51,569 nt of DNA from Brevibacterium iodinum ATCC 49514 (GTDB taxonomy: Bacteria > Actinomycetota > Actinomycetes > Actinomycetales > Brevibacteriaceae), in NCBI RefSeq assembly GCF_900169265.1, contig NZ_FXYX01000024.1, positions 1 to 51,569 of the forward strand. Direction: 5' to 3'. Both the position numbers and the translations under genes were made by a program. The notes under the pieces were generated by a model that was given only the letters and a program-made list of their open reading frames with translations, made no database searches and was not told the origin of the DNA. Numbering within the stretch: the first letter of the stretch is position 1; each line of letters begins with the position of its first letter. Of this stretch, positions 37,984 through 46,298 are shown piece after piece.

Positions 37984-39470
37984 TGCGAGGCCTTCCACTC
38001 GTCGAATTTCGCCTTCCATTCGCCCTTCGGCGGGAAGAGTCCTTCGATCGGGTTGCCGGCCGCGACCTGTTCGGCCACCCAGCCGTCCTCGACCTCCTTG
38101 GCCAGTGCCGCGTCGACGACTTCCTCGACGAGATCACGAGGGATGACGATGGCACCGTCGTCGTCGGCGACGATGACGTCTCCGGGCAGGACGGTGGCGT
38201 TTCCGCAGGCCACAGCCACGTCCGACTCCCATGGCACGTGCTTGCGGCCGAGCACGGCCGGGTTCTTCGCGGTGGCGAACACGGGCAGGATCTCGGCCAC
38301 CTCGGCGGAGTCGCGGACTCCCCCGTCGGTGATGACGCCGGTGGCGCCGAGTGATTTCGCGCGGAGAGCGAGGATGTCGCCGAGGGTGCCCGAACCGGAT
38401 TCGCCGCGGGCTTCGATGACGACGACCTCGCCGGGGCGGATCGAGTCGAATGCCTGCTTCTGGGCGTTGAAGCCGCCGCCGTGGGATGTGAAGAGGTCTT
38501 CGCGGTTGGGCACGAAGCGCAGCGTCTTCGCGGTGCCGACGATCTTGCTGCCGGGCTTAAGCGGGGCGACGCCTTCGATGACGACGTTGTTGAGTCCGCG
38601 GGCGCGCAGCTGAGCCGACAGTCCCGCGGTCGGAGCGTCGGTGAGTTTGGCGATGAGGTCATCGCCGAGTGCCTTCGATGCTGTGTCGGCGGCGCCGTCC
38701 TCCGGGGCGAGTCCGGCGGCTTCGCGTGAGCCCCAGGCGTCGACAGTGAGCGCTTCATCCACGGCCGGAACGCTGCCGAGGTTCTCATCGAAACTGCTGG
38801 GGCCGTCGACGACGGTCGTGGTCAGTCGTCCGGAACTCAGCTGCCCACCGTTCGCCGCGGCGGCCGTGACCTCGACCTCGACCGTGTCGCCTGGGTCGAC
38901 GACCGAGGATCCGACCGGGGTGCCGGTGAGGATGACGTCACCGGGCTCGAGAGTGAGGTGCTGGCTGAGGTCCGCGACGATGCGCGGGAGGGTGAAGATG
39001 AGCTGGTCGGCGCGGGTGCCGTCGTCCTGGACGACGTCGCCGTTGACCCAGGTGCGGATGCGCAGGGAGTCGGGGGCCGCCTCGGCGGCGGGGATGAGTT
39101 CGGGTCCCAGCGGGGTGTAGCCGTCGCGGCTCTTCGAGCGCACGTTCGATCCCTTGTCGGGGATCTTCATGTCGTAGAGGCCGAAGTCGTTGGCCGCGGT
39201 CACGCCGGCCACATGGGACCACGCATCGGCCTCGGTGACGTTGCGGGCGAGGGTGCCGATGACGATGGCGATCTCACCTTCGAAGGCGAGCAGCGAGGTG
39301 CCGGCAGGACGTTCGATGGTCTGACCGGAGGCGGCGACGGAACTGGCGGCCTTCAGGAAGTAGGACGGCTGGGCGGGGCGTCGACCGCGCTGAGCTGCAC
39401 GGGATTCGTAGGCCACATGAACGGCAATGATCTTGCCCGGACGGTCGGGAACACCTGCTGGAGTCGACAT
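37980..39470 (-). CDS. hpaG: HpaG-type isomerase/decarboxylase fused to an RraA-like aldolase domain
   Basis: 496 residues from the ATG with GAGGTG eight bases upstream. Residues about 1-240 are an FAH-family domain (SYFLKAASSVAASG, LLAFEGEIAIVIG, VTAANDFGLYDMK, DVILTGTPVGSSVVDPGDTV) as in HpaG, which decarboxylates and isomerises the C8 diacid. After a linker, residues about 265-496 form an RraA-like domain with VVIEARGESGSGTLGDILAL, GATGVITDGGVRDSAEVAEI and PGDVIVADDDGAIVIP. The D-G-G-x-R-D signature is that of active RraA-fold aldolases/decarboxylases. One HpaG module is seen, so the enterobacterial double-FAH layout is replaced. First gene of the operon. Role of the second half is inferred only from its position; oxaloacetate or HMG-type cleavage is possible. 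Confidence 0.85.
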   Translation of the reverse strand: MSTPAGVPDRPGKIIAVHVAYESRAAQRGRRPAQPSYFLKAASSVAASGQTIERPAGTSLLAFEGEIAIVIGTLARNVTEADAWSHVAGVTAANDFGLYDMKIPDKGSNVRSKSRDGYTPLGPELIPAAEAAPDSLRIRTWVNGDVVQDDGTRADQLIFTLPRIVADLSQHLTLEPGDVILTGTPVGSSVVDPGDTVEVEVTAAAANGGQLSSGRLTTTVVDGPSSFDENLGSVPAVDEALTVDAWGSREAAGLAPEDGAADTASKALGDDLIAKLTDAPTAGLSAQLRARGLNNVVIEGVAPLKPGSKIVGTAKTLRFVPNREDLFTSHGGGFNAQKQAFDSIRPGEVVVIEARGESGSGTLGDILALRAKSLGATGVITDGGVRDSAEVAEILPVFATAKNPAVLGRKHVPWESDVAVACGNATVLPGDVIVADDDGAIVIPRDLVEEVVDAALAKEVEDGWVAEQVAAGNPIEGLFPPKGEWKAKFDEWKASQ

Positions 39471-39505
39471 CGATCTCACACCTCATTTCGATTGGCTTCA
39501 CCACA

Positions 39506-39521
39506 GATCGTATATGATACG
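39506..39521. promoter_or_regulatory. Operator candidate 1 at hpaG (CGTAT-ATG-ATACG)
   Basis: Palindrome 39509-39521 of 5-bp arms around ATG, embedded in the 12-mer GATCGTATATGA that recurs at 39668. It is 36 bases before the hpaG start. GntR/FCD proteins often bind GTAT-Nx-ATAC sites. Confidence 0.55.
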
Positions 39522-39667
39522 GTTCCCGAGAACAAGTAATCCAGGCCACAGAGATCGCTGCCGAGTGAGGACTGCGGGGAGCAGGCACGGGGGCGCGTTC
39601 GGACATCGCGATCGGGACGCTGCGGATGATCAGCGACGATGGCGATCAGCGCCCCCTAGTTCCGCTT

Positions 39668-39679
39668 GATCGTATATGA
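39668..39679. promoter_or_regulatory. Operator candidate 2 at the flavin monooxygenase
   Basis: Exact second copy of GATCGTATATGA, 51 bases before the monooxygenase start, with the right half-site degenerate (AACTGAT). The 240-base divergent region between has no ORF. Two copies suggest common control of both directions. Confidence 0.5.
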
Positions 39680-39729
39680 ACTGATAGCATTCGAATATCA
39701 CGACGACGTGTCGACAACCGGAGGGTGAC

Positions 39730-41664
39730 ATGCATTTCCATCAGAACGGCTACGTGTCCGTGGACCCGCGGATCGAAGAGGCCGCTGGGTACGGAATCGA
39801 GCGCAGCGAGGAGCTGCCCGATGAGGTCGATGTGCTCATCGTCGGCAGCGGTCCCGCGGGAATGATCGCCGCGGCTCAGCTGTCGCAGTACCCGCACGTG
39901 AACACGCGGATGATCGAGAAGCGCGATTCCCGGCTGGTCATCGGTCAGGCCGACGGCATCCAGGCGCGTTCCGTCGAGACCTTCCAGGCGTTCGGCTTCG
40001 CCGAGGAGATCATGCGCGAGGGCTACCACATCACGGAGATGGCGTTCTGGAATCCGGATCCTGAGCACCCCGAGCACATCATCCGCACCGGTCGGCCCAA
40101 GGATGACGAGCATGGGATCAGCGAGTTCCCGCACCTCATCGTCAACCAGGCGCGCGTGCTCGACTACTTCGCCCAGTTCGCCGTCCAGTCCCCCGGCAAG
40201 ATCACGCCCGACTATGGGATCGAATTCGTCGACCTCACGGTCGACGCGGACGGCACGGCCGCCTCGGCGAAGGACCATCCGGTGTCGGTGAGTGTCCGCT
40301 ACACCGCGGGCGAGCGCGCCGGGGAAGAACGGACCATCCGCGCCGGCTACGTCGTCGGCTGCGATGGGGCCAGGTCGAAGGTCCGGTCGTCGATCGGGCG
40401 GACGATGAGCGGTGACCAGGCCAATCATGCCTGGGGTGTGATGGATGTGCTCGCGAACTCGGATTTCCCCGATATCCGGATGAAGTGCGCGATCTCGTCG
40501 AAGCACGGCAACATCCTCCACATCCCCCGCGAGGGCGGGCATCTGTTCCGGATGTATGTCGATCTCGGTGAGGTTCCGGCCGACGATGCGCGCAAGGTGC
40601 GGCAGACGAGCATCGATGACATCATCGCCCGGGCAAATGCGATCATCGCGCCCTACAGCATTGATGTGAAGAAAGTGGCGTGGCATTCGGTCTACGAGGT
40701 CGGGCACCGGCTCACGGACGCCTTCGACGACACCGATGAGACCGCGCCCGATTCGCAGTGCCCGCGCGTGTTCATCACCGGCGATGCCTGCCATACGCAT
40801 TCGGCGAAGGCCGGACAGGGAATGAACGTGTCCATGCAGGACGGCTTCAACATCGCGTGGAAGCTCGGGCAGGTGATCACGGGCCGGTCGTCGACGGAGC
40901 TGCTGCGCACCTATTCGGCCGAGCGTCAGGTGGCGGCGAAGAACCTCATCGACTTCGACAAGGAATGGTCGACGCTGATGGCGACTCCGCAGGAGGAGCT
41001 GCCGGACAAGACCTACCTCGAGGACTTCTACGTCAAAACTGCGGAGTTCCCGGCCGGGTTCATGACCGAGTACACGGAGTCGATGATCACGACGCCGACG
41101 ACGCATCAGGAGCTCGCGGTCGGATTCCCGATCGGCAAGCGGTTCAAGTCGGCTCGGGTCAAGCGCAGCTGCGATGCGAACTTCATCCACCTCGGTCACG
41201 AGGCCCGCGCCGACGGTCGCTGGCGGGTCTACGTCTTCGCCGATCGGGCTGCTCCGGTCGTCGACAGCTTCGCTGGCGGTTCCGCCGGTGAGTCGAAGGT
41301 GGCGGATCTGGCTGCGTGGCTCGAATCGGATCCGGCTTCTCCCCTGGTCGCCTTCCGCCGGGAGGGCGAGGATCCCGATGCCCTCGTCGAGCTCAGCGCC
41401 ATCTACCAGCAGGAACACAAGGAGTTCGCGTTTCCCGATGTGCCGAAGGTCTTCCGTCCGCACGTGGGCGCCTACGACCTCGAATACGTGGAGAAGATCT
41501 ACGCGACCCTGCCGGACGAGGACATCTTCGAGGCCCGTGAGATCAGCCGCGACGGCGCCGTCGTCGTGGTCCGCCCCGACCAGTACGTCTCCGGCATCTT
41601 CCCGTTGGACGCACATGCCGAGATCGGCGACTTCTTCGCAGGAGTCTTCGAACCCGTGAAGTGA
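39730..41664 (+). CDS. FAD-dependent aromatic hydroxylase (phenol 2-/3-hydroxybenzoate 4-monooxygenase family)
   Basis: Adds a hydroxyl group ortho to an existing phenolic OH using NAD(P)H and O2. 644 residues, the large subgroup with a C-terminal thioredoxin-like domain. FAD sites: VDVLIVGSGPAGMIAA (36-51), the DG motif YVVGCDGARSKVR, and FITGDACHTHSAKAGQGMN followed by DGFNIAWKL. The C-terminal quarter (HLGHEARADGRWRVYVFADR onward) fits the MobA/PheA-type dimer domain. Divergent from the hpa operon with a shared operator motif, it is a candidate for making homoprotocatechuate from hydroxyphenylacetate, or for using another hydroxylated aromatic. Substrate not resolved. Confidence 0.88.
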   Translation: MHFHQNGYVSVDPRIEEAAGYGIERSEELPDEVDVLIVGSGPAGMIAAAQLSQYPHVNTRMIEKRDSRLVIGQADGIQARSVETFQAFGFAEEIMREGYHITEMAFWNPDPEHPEHIIRTGRPKDDEHGISEFPHLIVNQARVLDYFAQFAVQSPGKITPDYGIEFVDLTVDADGTAASAKDHPVSVSVRYTAGERAGEERTIRAGYVVGCDGARSKVRSSIGRTMSGDQANHAWGVMDVLANSDFPDIRMKCAISSKHGNILHIPREGGHLFRMYVDLGEVPADDARKVRQTSIDDIIARANAIIAPYSIDVKKVAWHSVYEVGHRLTDAFDDTDETAPDSQCPRVFITGDACHTHSAKAGQGMNVSMQDGFNIAWKLGQVITGRSSTELLRTYSAERQVAAKNLIDFDKEWSTLMATPQEELPDKTYLEDFYVKTAEFPAGFMTEYTESMITTPTTHQELAVGFPIGKRFKSARVKRSCDANFIHLGHEARADGRWRVYVFADRAAPVVDSFAGGSAGESKVADLAAWLESDPASPLVAFRREGEDPDALVELSAIYQQEHKEFAFPDVPKVFRPHVGAYDLEYVEKIYATLPDEDIFEAREISRDGAVVVVRPDQYVSGIFPLDAHAEIGDFFAGVFEPVK

Positions 41665-41683
41665 TGCCGGAACGGTTCCGTGC

Positions 41684-43334
41684 TCAAACGCCCTCGACTG
41701 GTGGTCTCTGGACTGCTGGCCGGGGGCGTTTGGTCTGCGCGAGAAGCCCGCAGATCCCAGCTGAGATGAGTGCGGCGGCTCCGACGAGCCACAGCCCATA
41801 TCCGACGGAGGGGTAGCCGATCTCCATTCCGCCCGTCGGAGTGCCGTCTGGCAGCTGACCGTCCCACATCAACAGCGGCGGCTCGAGGACGAGTCCGATG
41901 AGGAGGACGACGATGAGGGCTCCGATGAGCATTGGCCGCCGCGGCCCACCACCGAGCCGAGGGGAAGAAGAGACCGAGGACGGCGATGGTGATGATCAGC
42001 GCCCAGAGGACGAGGTAGAACGTGTCGTGAGGAGTGGTGGAGTCGAGTGACCAGCCCCCCAGCGAGGTCATGATGATGCGCGGGCCGCTGTCGTTGAAGC
42101 TGTCGATGACGGGTATGAAGAGGGTGATGACCCAGGCGGTCAGCGTGATGAGCGGAAGGAACCGTGCCAGGCGCCGCAGTCGGCGTGACCTCTCTGCAGC
42201 CTCGCCCGGTGTCCTCTGCTGAGTGGTGCGTTCGATCCGGCGGCGGTCGCTGATGAACCCACACACTCCTGCTGCGAAGAGTGCGCAGCCGCCGAGCGTC
42301 CAGAGGAGGAGGCCTGCTGACGGATCGGCGACGATGAGGGCTGAGCGGTCCTCGCCGGCGGAATCCGTGACCCAGACTCGCTCACGGGGTGGGCGTGCGA
42401 GGAGGACGATCTCGATGATCAGGAGCCCGATGCCGCTGAGACCAGCGACGAAGGACCAGTGAGAAAAGGGGCTGAACGCTCTGGCGGTTGCGGCACAGAT
42501 GAGCACGACCGCCCATGCCAGCAGCAGTGTCGGCAGGAACTCGAGGCTGCCGAGGGACGTGACGATGAAGCGTTCGTCGCCGTGATCGCCGCTGTCGAAG
42601 ATCGGGATCCAGATCATCAGCACCCAGGCGGCGACGGCGACCCACGGCAGCCGCTGTGCGAGGCGATGGGTTCGGTTCCCGCGCGGCCACGCGGTGACCC
42701 TGGGCTCCGTGCGACTGGGGGATGTTGCATCGGGAACGTGTGCGGTATCGCTGCGGACCCGGCTTCGACGATGACCGCCGAGGAGGCCGAAGACTCCCGC
42801 GGCCAGAAGACAGAGACCCCCGATAGCCCACAGCCCTGCACCGACCGTCGGTTGAGCGATGACCATTCCGAAAACCGGCCTCCCCCGATCGTCGACGGCG
42901 TCCCACATGATCGTCGGCAGATTCGCCAACGAGGCGGCCAACACGAGGAAGGCGCAGGCGCCGAGGATGAGAGTTCCCACCGACCACAGGCGCCCGACGA
43001 CGTCCGGCCACGGGTGCGAATCGGGCCGAGACCGGCCGCTGATCAGGAATGAAGCAGCCGCACATACGACAACGCCGACGGCGACCAGGACCATCGACAC
43101 ACGTGCCTCCTCGAGGTCGAACGGCGGTCCGCCGAGAGCAGTGACGATGATGCGCGGCGGGTGCGGCGCTTCGGAGATGTCCTCAGGGCTGGCGGCCACC
43201 GGAACCCACAGCATGAGGATCCACAGGCAGAGCGCAGACCACGACAGTGCTTGGGCGAATCGCAGAAGCAGTCGGCCGTCTGAAATCCGGCGGACTCTCA
43301 CCGGCCCGGGCCGAGACTCACGCGGCGGGACCAT
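41684..43334 (-). pseudogene. Three-module integral membrane protein with a frameshift in the last module
   Basis: The start ATG at 43334 overlaps the preceding gene by 17 bases. The product has three related modules of about 150 residues, each with four hydrophobic segments. Module 1 holds WILMLWVPV and RIIVTALGGPPF; module 2 WVLMIWIPIFDSGD and RFIVTSLGS; module 3 WVITLFIPVIDS and RIIMTSLGGWS. At about 41933, after PSARWWAAAA, the frame shifts: one extra A in GCCAATGCTC moves the rest to another frame (LIGALIVVLLIGLVLEPPLL...), which ends at 41684 and completes the module (MWDGQLPDGTPTGGMEIGYP). Alternatively the last piece is read as its own ORF from the ATG at 41932. Function unknown; periplasmic loops carry a conserved MWDG and GLW pattern. 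Confidence 0.75.
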
Positions 43335-43932
43335 GGCGCTTCGACATGCAGCGTTTGATCCGTTCACGACGGTAATGGTCCTGTTGGGCGGCTGCGACCA
43401 GACCACAGATGCCGGCGGCGACGAACAGAAGGCTTCCCAGCACCCACAGGCCGAAGCCTGCCGCAGGATAGGCGACTTCCATGCCGCCGGTGGGCATGCC
43501 GTCGGCCGTCTGCCCGTCCCACATCATGATCGGCGGATCGGCGACCATCTGCAGGAGTCGCAGTCCCAGCACTGTGCCCAGAACGATGGCCGCGATCGAC
43601 CACCACTTCGATGCGGACAGCAGCCAGGCAGTGAACGCGCCGGTGAGAATGACGACCCAGAGCATGAGGTAGACCTCATCGAGGTCATTCATGTCGATCG
43701 GCGAGAACCCGAGAGACGTCACACGGATCCGCATCGAGCCGGGTCCTCCGCTGTCGAGGACCGGCACGAAGATCGTGATCACCCAACAGGCCACCGCCCC
43801 TGATGGGAGCACACGCGCCACAAGGTTGAGACTGCGCCCCCGCGCAGTCGTCAGAGGTGTGCGTCCGTTCCTACCCGCCCTGTCCATAACTACGATTCTC
43901 TGCAGTATCTCTGTGACAGGTGTTGCCGCCAT
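43318..43932 (-). CDS. Single-module integral membrane protein, paralogue of the next gene
   Basis: 204 residues with the same module as its neighbour: WVITIFVPVLDSGG, RIRVTSLGFSP, four hydrophobic segments, PPIMMWDGQTADGMPTGGME, GFGLWVLGSLLFVAAGICGL. The MWDGQ...DGxPTGGME..YPxxGxGLW stretch is nearly the same as in the frameshifted last module of the next gene, which implies tandem duplication. The start is unclear; an ATG 15 codons in is an alternative and neither has a good ribosome site. The function is unknown. It lies 21 bases after the DUF222/HNH gene on the same strand. Confidence 0.7.
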   Translation of the reverse strand: MAATPVTEILQRIVVMDRAGRNGRTPLTTARGRSLNLVARVLPSGAVACWVITIFVPVLDSGGPGSMRIRVTSLGFSPIDMNDLDEVYLMLWVVILTGAFTAWLLSASKWWSIAAIVLGTVLGLRLLQMVADPPIMMWDGQTADGMPTGGMEVAYPAAGFGLWVLGSLLFVAAGICGLVAAAQQDHYRRERIKRCMSKRHGPAA

Positions 43933-43953
43933 GTTCCAGATCCGACACGCAGC

Positions 43954-45549
43954 TCAGTCGGGCCCGAAAACCACCTGCACCAACTGATGCTCGACCATGC
44001 TGCCTCCGCAGTCCTTCGCGGACGGGCGCCGGTGCGCATTGCGTCTGCGCCAGTCGGCGATCTTCTCGGCACGAGTGCAGTACCGGGGTGGCAGCTCTTC
44101 CGGCTGAGCCGCCGCTTGCGGTTCGTCTGTGCCGACCTCTTCGGCGGCGGCCGTTGCCCTGCTGTCTTCCCTCGCCGCTCTCCTGGCTTCCTCCCTATCC
44201 GGTTCGAGGATTCGGGAGAAGAGCTGCTGCCAGTCCGATCCCGGCGGTGAACCGCCCGGTTCCGACACTGATGCGGGGCGCGGGAACCGTATGCGACGGA
44301 CCACCGCTGGCGTGGCCACCTCATAGGAACGCCCACTCGGCGTGGTGACGCGCAGCCCGTCCGCTGTGGCCTGGTGCGTCCATCCGGGATGTTCCTTCGC
44401 GTAGTTGCAGGACGCACACAGCCCGGAGCCGTTCTCCCAGGTGGTTTCTCCGCCTGCGGCGACAGGCTGCGCGTGGTCGGCGTGTCGGATCGGGGCGTCG
44501 CACCACGGGGCCCGGCAGACATCGTCACGGAAGGTGATCATCTGCCGCAGTCGGCCGGTGAACTCCCGGCTCTTCGCATCCATTCCCACCAGCTGCCCAT
44601 CCTCGGGGCGGGTGAAGATCCGGCTGATGAACATCTGCGCTTCGTTCGCGGCGATGAACTCTCGGGCCGTCTTCGCCGGCAGCGGACCGTACCCTGGAAG
44701 CCAGGCCGGAACGAGTCCGTCGGAGAGCAGAGATTCGGTGTCGACGAGCAGATGGATCTCCGCAGGCACCGCCGTTGCACTCGCCTGCCCGCTCAGCCGT
44801 TCGACGAACGTATCGGCGATGACCTGCTGGCGGTTCCGTCCGCCGGCATCACCGGCAGCAGTGATGGTCTCAGCGCCGGCCCGGAGGCTCTCATAGGCGG
44901 CGACGGCCTGCGTCAGCGGCAGGATCGCGGAGATCCTGGCCATCCCGTCATCGATCACGGTCATGTTCACTCGACGATTGGACTTCGCTTTCGCTGCCCT
45001 CTTCGCGGCCGCCTCGGCGTCCATCTCCGCACTGAGCGCACGCACTTCGGCGCGCAGGCTCCGCAGCCCGGACGGCCCCAGACTCCGCTTCATCCGCATA
45101 TCGACCGTGCGCCGATCGGCAGCGACGAGGACCGCGGTCTCATCGACCATGATGCGCGCCTTGTCCTCGGAGATCTCCCCGTCGGCCAGGGCTTTGAAGG
45201 TATTGGGCATGCCCGTGACGATCGAGCGGGCAGTGCTGAGGAACTTCCGGCCCGATCCGGGCGCGACCTTCTTCGCCAGCCCGACCTCGTCACCGGCGCG
45301 TTTTCCGCAGTCGAGCGCGGGCACCCGGTTGAGTCGGTCCCGCTCGGTGCGCAGCGTCTCGAAAGCCACTGCCTCTTTCGCCTGTGCGGCGACGACAGCA
45401 GACTTGAGTTCTTCGAGCGCTGTGATCCGCTCCAGCGTCTCGGCCTCGGTGTCGCCCGGGTCGAGTGCGCGCAGGAAGTCACCGATCCGAGTGATCTCGG
45501 TCAGCGGATCCGGAACCGGCGCTGGTTCCCGTGCGGGGTCGACGTCCAT
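43954..45549 (-). CDS. DUF222 and HNH endonuclease domain protein
   Basis: 531 residues of the 13E12-like family that is expanded in Actinobacteria. The N-terminal DUF222 helical domain (about 40-330) includes SEDKARIMVDETAVL, RRVNMTVIDDGMARISAILP and RNRQQVIADTFVERLSG. The HNH domain (about 350-400) has CRAPWCDAPIRHADHAQPVA, then GLCASCNYAKEHPGW, with two CxxC-type pairs for a structural Zn and the HADH motif. C-terminal tail is charged and variable. The role is uncertain; such genes are often multicopy and repeat-like. GC and codon use resemble the neighbours. Between udk (87 bases) and the membrane genes. Confidence 0.9.
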   Translation of the reverse strand: MDVDPAREPAPVPDPLTEITRIGDFLRALDPGDTEAETLERITALEELKSAVVAAQAKEAVAFETLRTERDRLNRVPALDCGKRAGDEVGLAKKVAPGSGRKFLSTARSIVTGMPNTFKALADGEISEDKARIMVDETAVLVAADRRTVDMRMKRSLGPSGLRSLRAEVRALSAEMDAEAAAKRAAKAKSNRRVNMTVIDDGMARISAILPLTQAVAAYESLRAGAETITAAGDAGGRNRQQVIADTFVERLSGQASATAVPAEIHLLVDTESLLSDGLVPAWLPGYGPLPAKTAREFIAANEAQMFISRIFTRPEDGQLVGMDAKSREFTGRLRQMITFRDDVCRAPWCDAPIRHADHAQPVAAGGETTWENGSGLCASCNYAKEHPGWTHQATADGLRVTTPSGRSYEVATPAVVRRIRFPRPASVSEPGGSPPGSDWQQLFSRILEPDREEARRAAREDSRATAAAEEVGTDEPQAAAQPEELPPRYCTRAEKIADWRRRNAHRRPSAKDCGGSMVEHQLVQVVFGPD

Positions 45550-45635
45550 ATCAAGACGGTACCCAGCGGCACTGACACGACTTCGCAGCCGCCCCCGAAG
45601 AAGACCGTTCGCGCAGGTCAGGAACTGTTCCCAGC

Positions 45636-46265
45636 TCAGCCGACTCCGCGCTGGATGCGGTTGAGGATCATGTCCATGGCGACGATGTTGTGGCCGCCGT
45701 CGGGGATGATGAGGTCGGCATTGCGCTTCGACGGCTCGACGTAAAGCTCGTGCATCGGCTTGACCGTGCCCAGATATTGGTCCTCCACCGACTGCAGGGT
45801 TCGCCCGCGGTCGACGACATCGCGTTTGATCCGGCGCAGCAGGCGCACATCGGCATCGGTGTCGACGAAGAGCTTGATGTCGAGCAGTCGGCAGATGCGC
45901 GGTTCGGCGAAGATGAGGATGCCTTCGACGATGATGACGGATGCGGGCTCGACTCGCGTCGTCTCATCGCTGCGGTTGTGGATCGAGAAGTCGTAGACGG
46001 GACTGTCGACCGCCTCGGAGTTCCGCAGCGCAGTGAGGTGGTCGACGAAGAGGTCGTTGTCGAAGGCGTCGAGATCGTCGTAGTTGACCTTCTCGCGCTC
46101 CGCATACGTGAGTTCGTCGCGCCGTTTGTAGTAGTTGTCGTGGAAGAGCACCGACGGCGGTCCCTCGCACTTGTCCAACAGCGCCTGAGTCAGCGTCGTC
46201 TTCCCGCTGCCGGTTCCGCCGGCCACGCCCACAACCAAAGTCTCCACAGCACAAATATAGACCAC
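45636..46265 (-). CDS. udk: Uridine kinase
   Basis: Phosphorylates uridine and cytidine. 209 residues. P-loop GGTGSGKTT at 16-24, then LFHDNYYKRRDELTYAERE (HDxYY is the substrate-binding signature), VNYDDLDAFDNDLF, VIIVEGILIFAEPRICRLLD and RRIKRDVVDRGRTLQSVEDQY. The start is uncertain: the frame begins at a GTG, but GTG codons seven residues later, before ETLVVGVAGG, would also suit. Same strand and close to the downstream HNH gene (87 bases) and 33 bases below the fusion regulator. Confidence 0.93.
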   Translation of the reverse strand: MVYICAVETLVVGVAGGTGSGKTTLTQALLDKCEGPPSVLFHDNYYKRRDELTYAEREKVNYDDLDAFDNDLFVDHLTALRNSEAVDSPVYDFSIHNRSDETTRVEPASVIIVEGILIFAEPRICRLLDIKLFVDTDADVRLLRRIKRDVVDRGRTLQSVEDQYLGTVKPMHELYVEPSKRNADLIIPDGGHNIVAMDMILNRIQRGVG

Positions 46266-46298
46266 GACCTCCGCCGAGGCGGCTCCCGGCTTGCGTGC

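Noticed and set aside
41499..41683. C-terminal 60 residues of the 635-codon membrane ORF
   Set aside because: After the frameshift this frame is a shadow: Arg/Ser-rich, no membrane segments, and it runs antisense into the monooxygenase gene.
41665..41683. A terminator between the monooxygenase and the membrane gene
   Set aside because: Only 19 bases and no stable stem.
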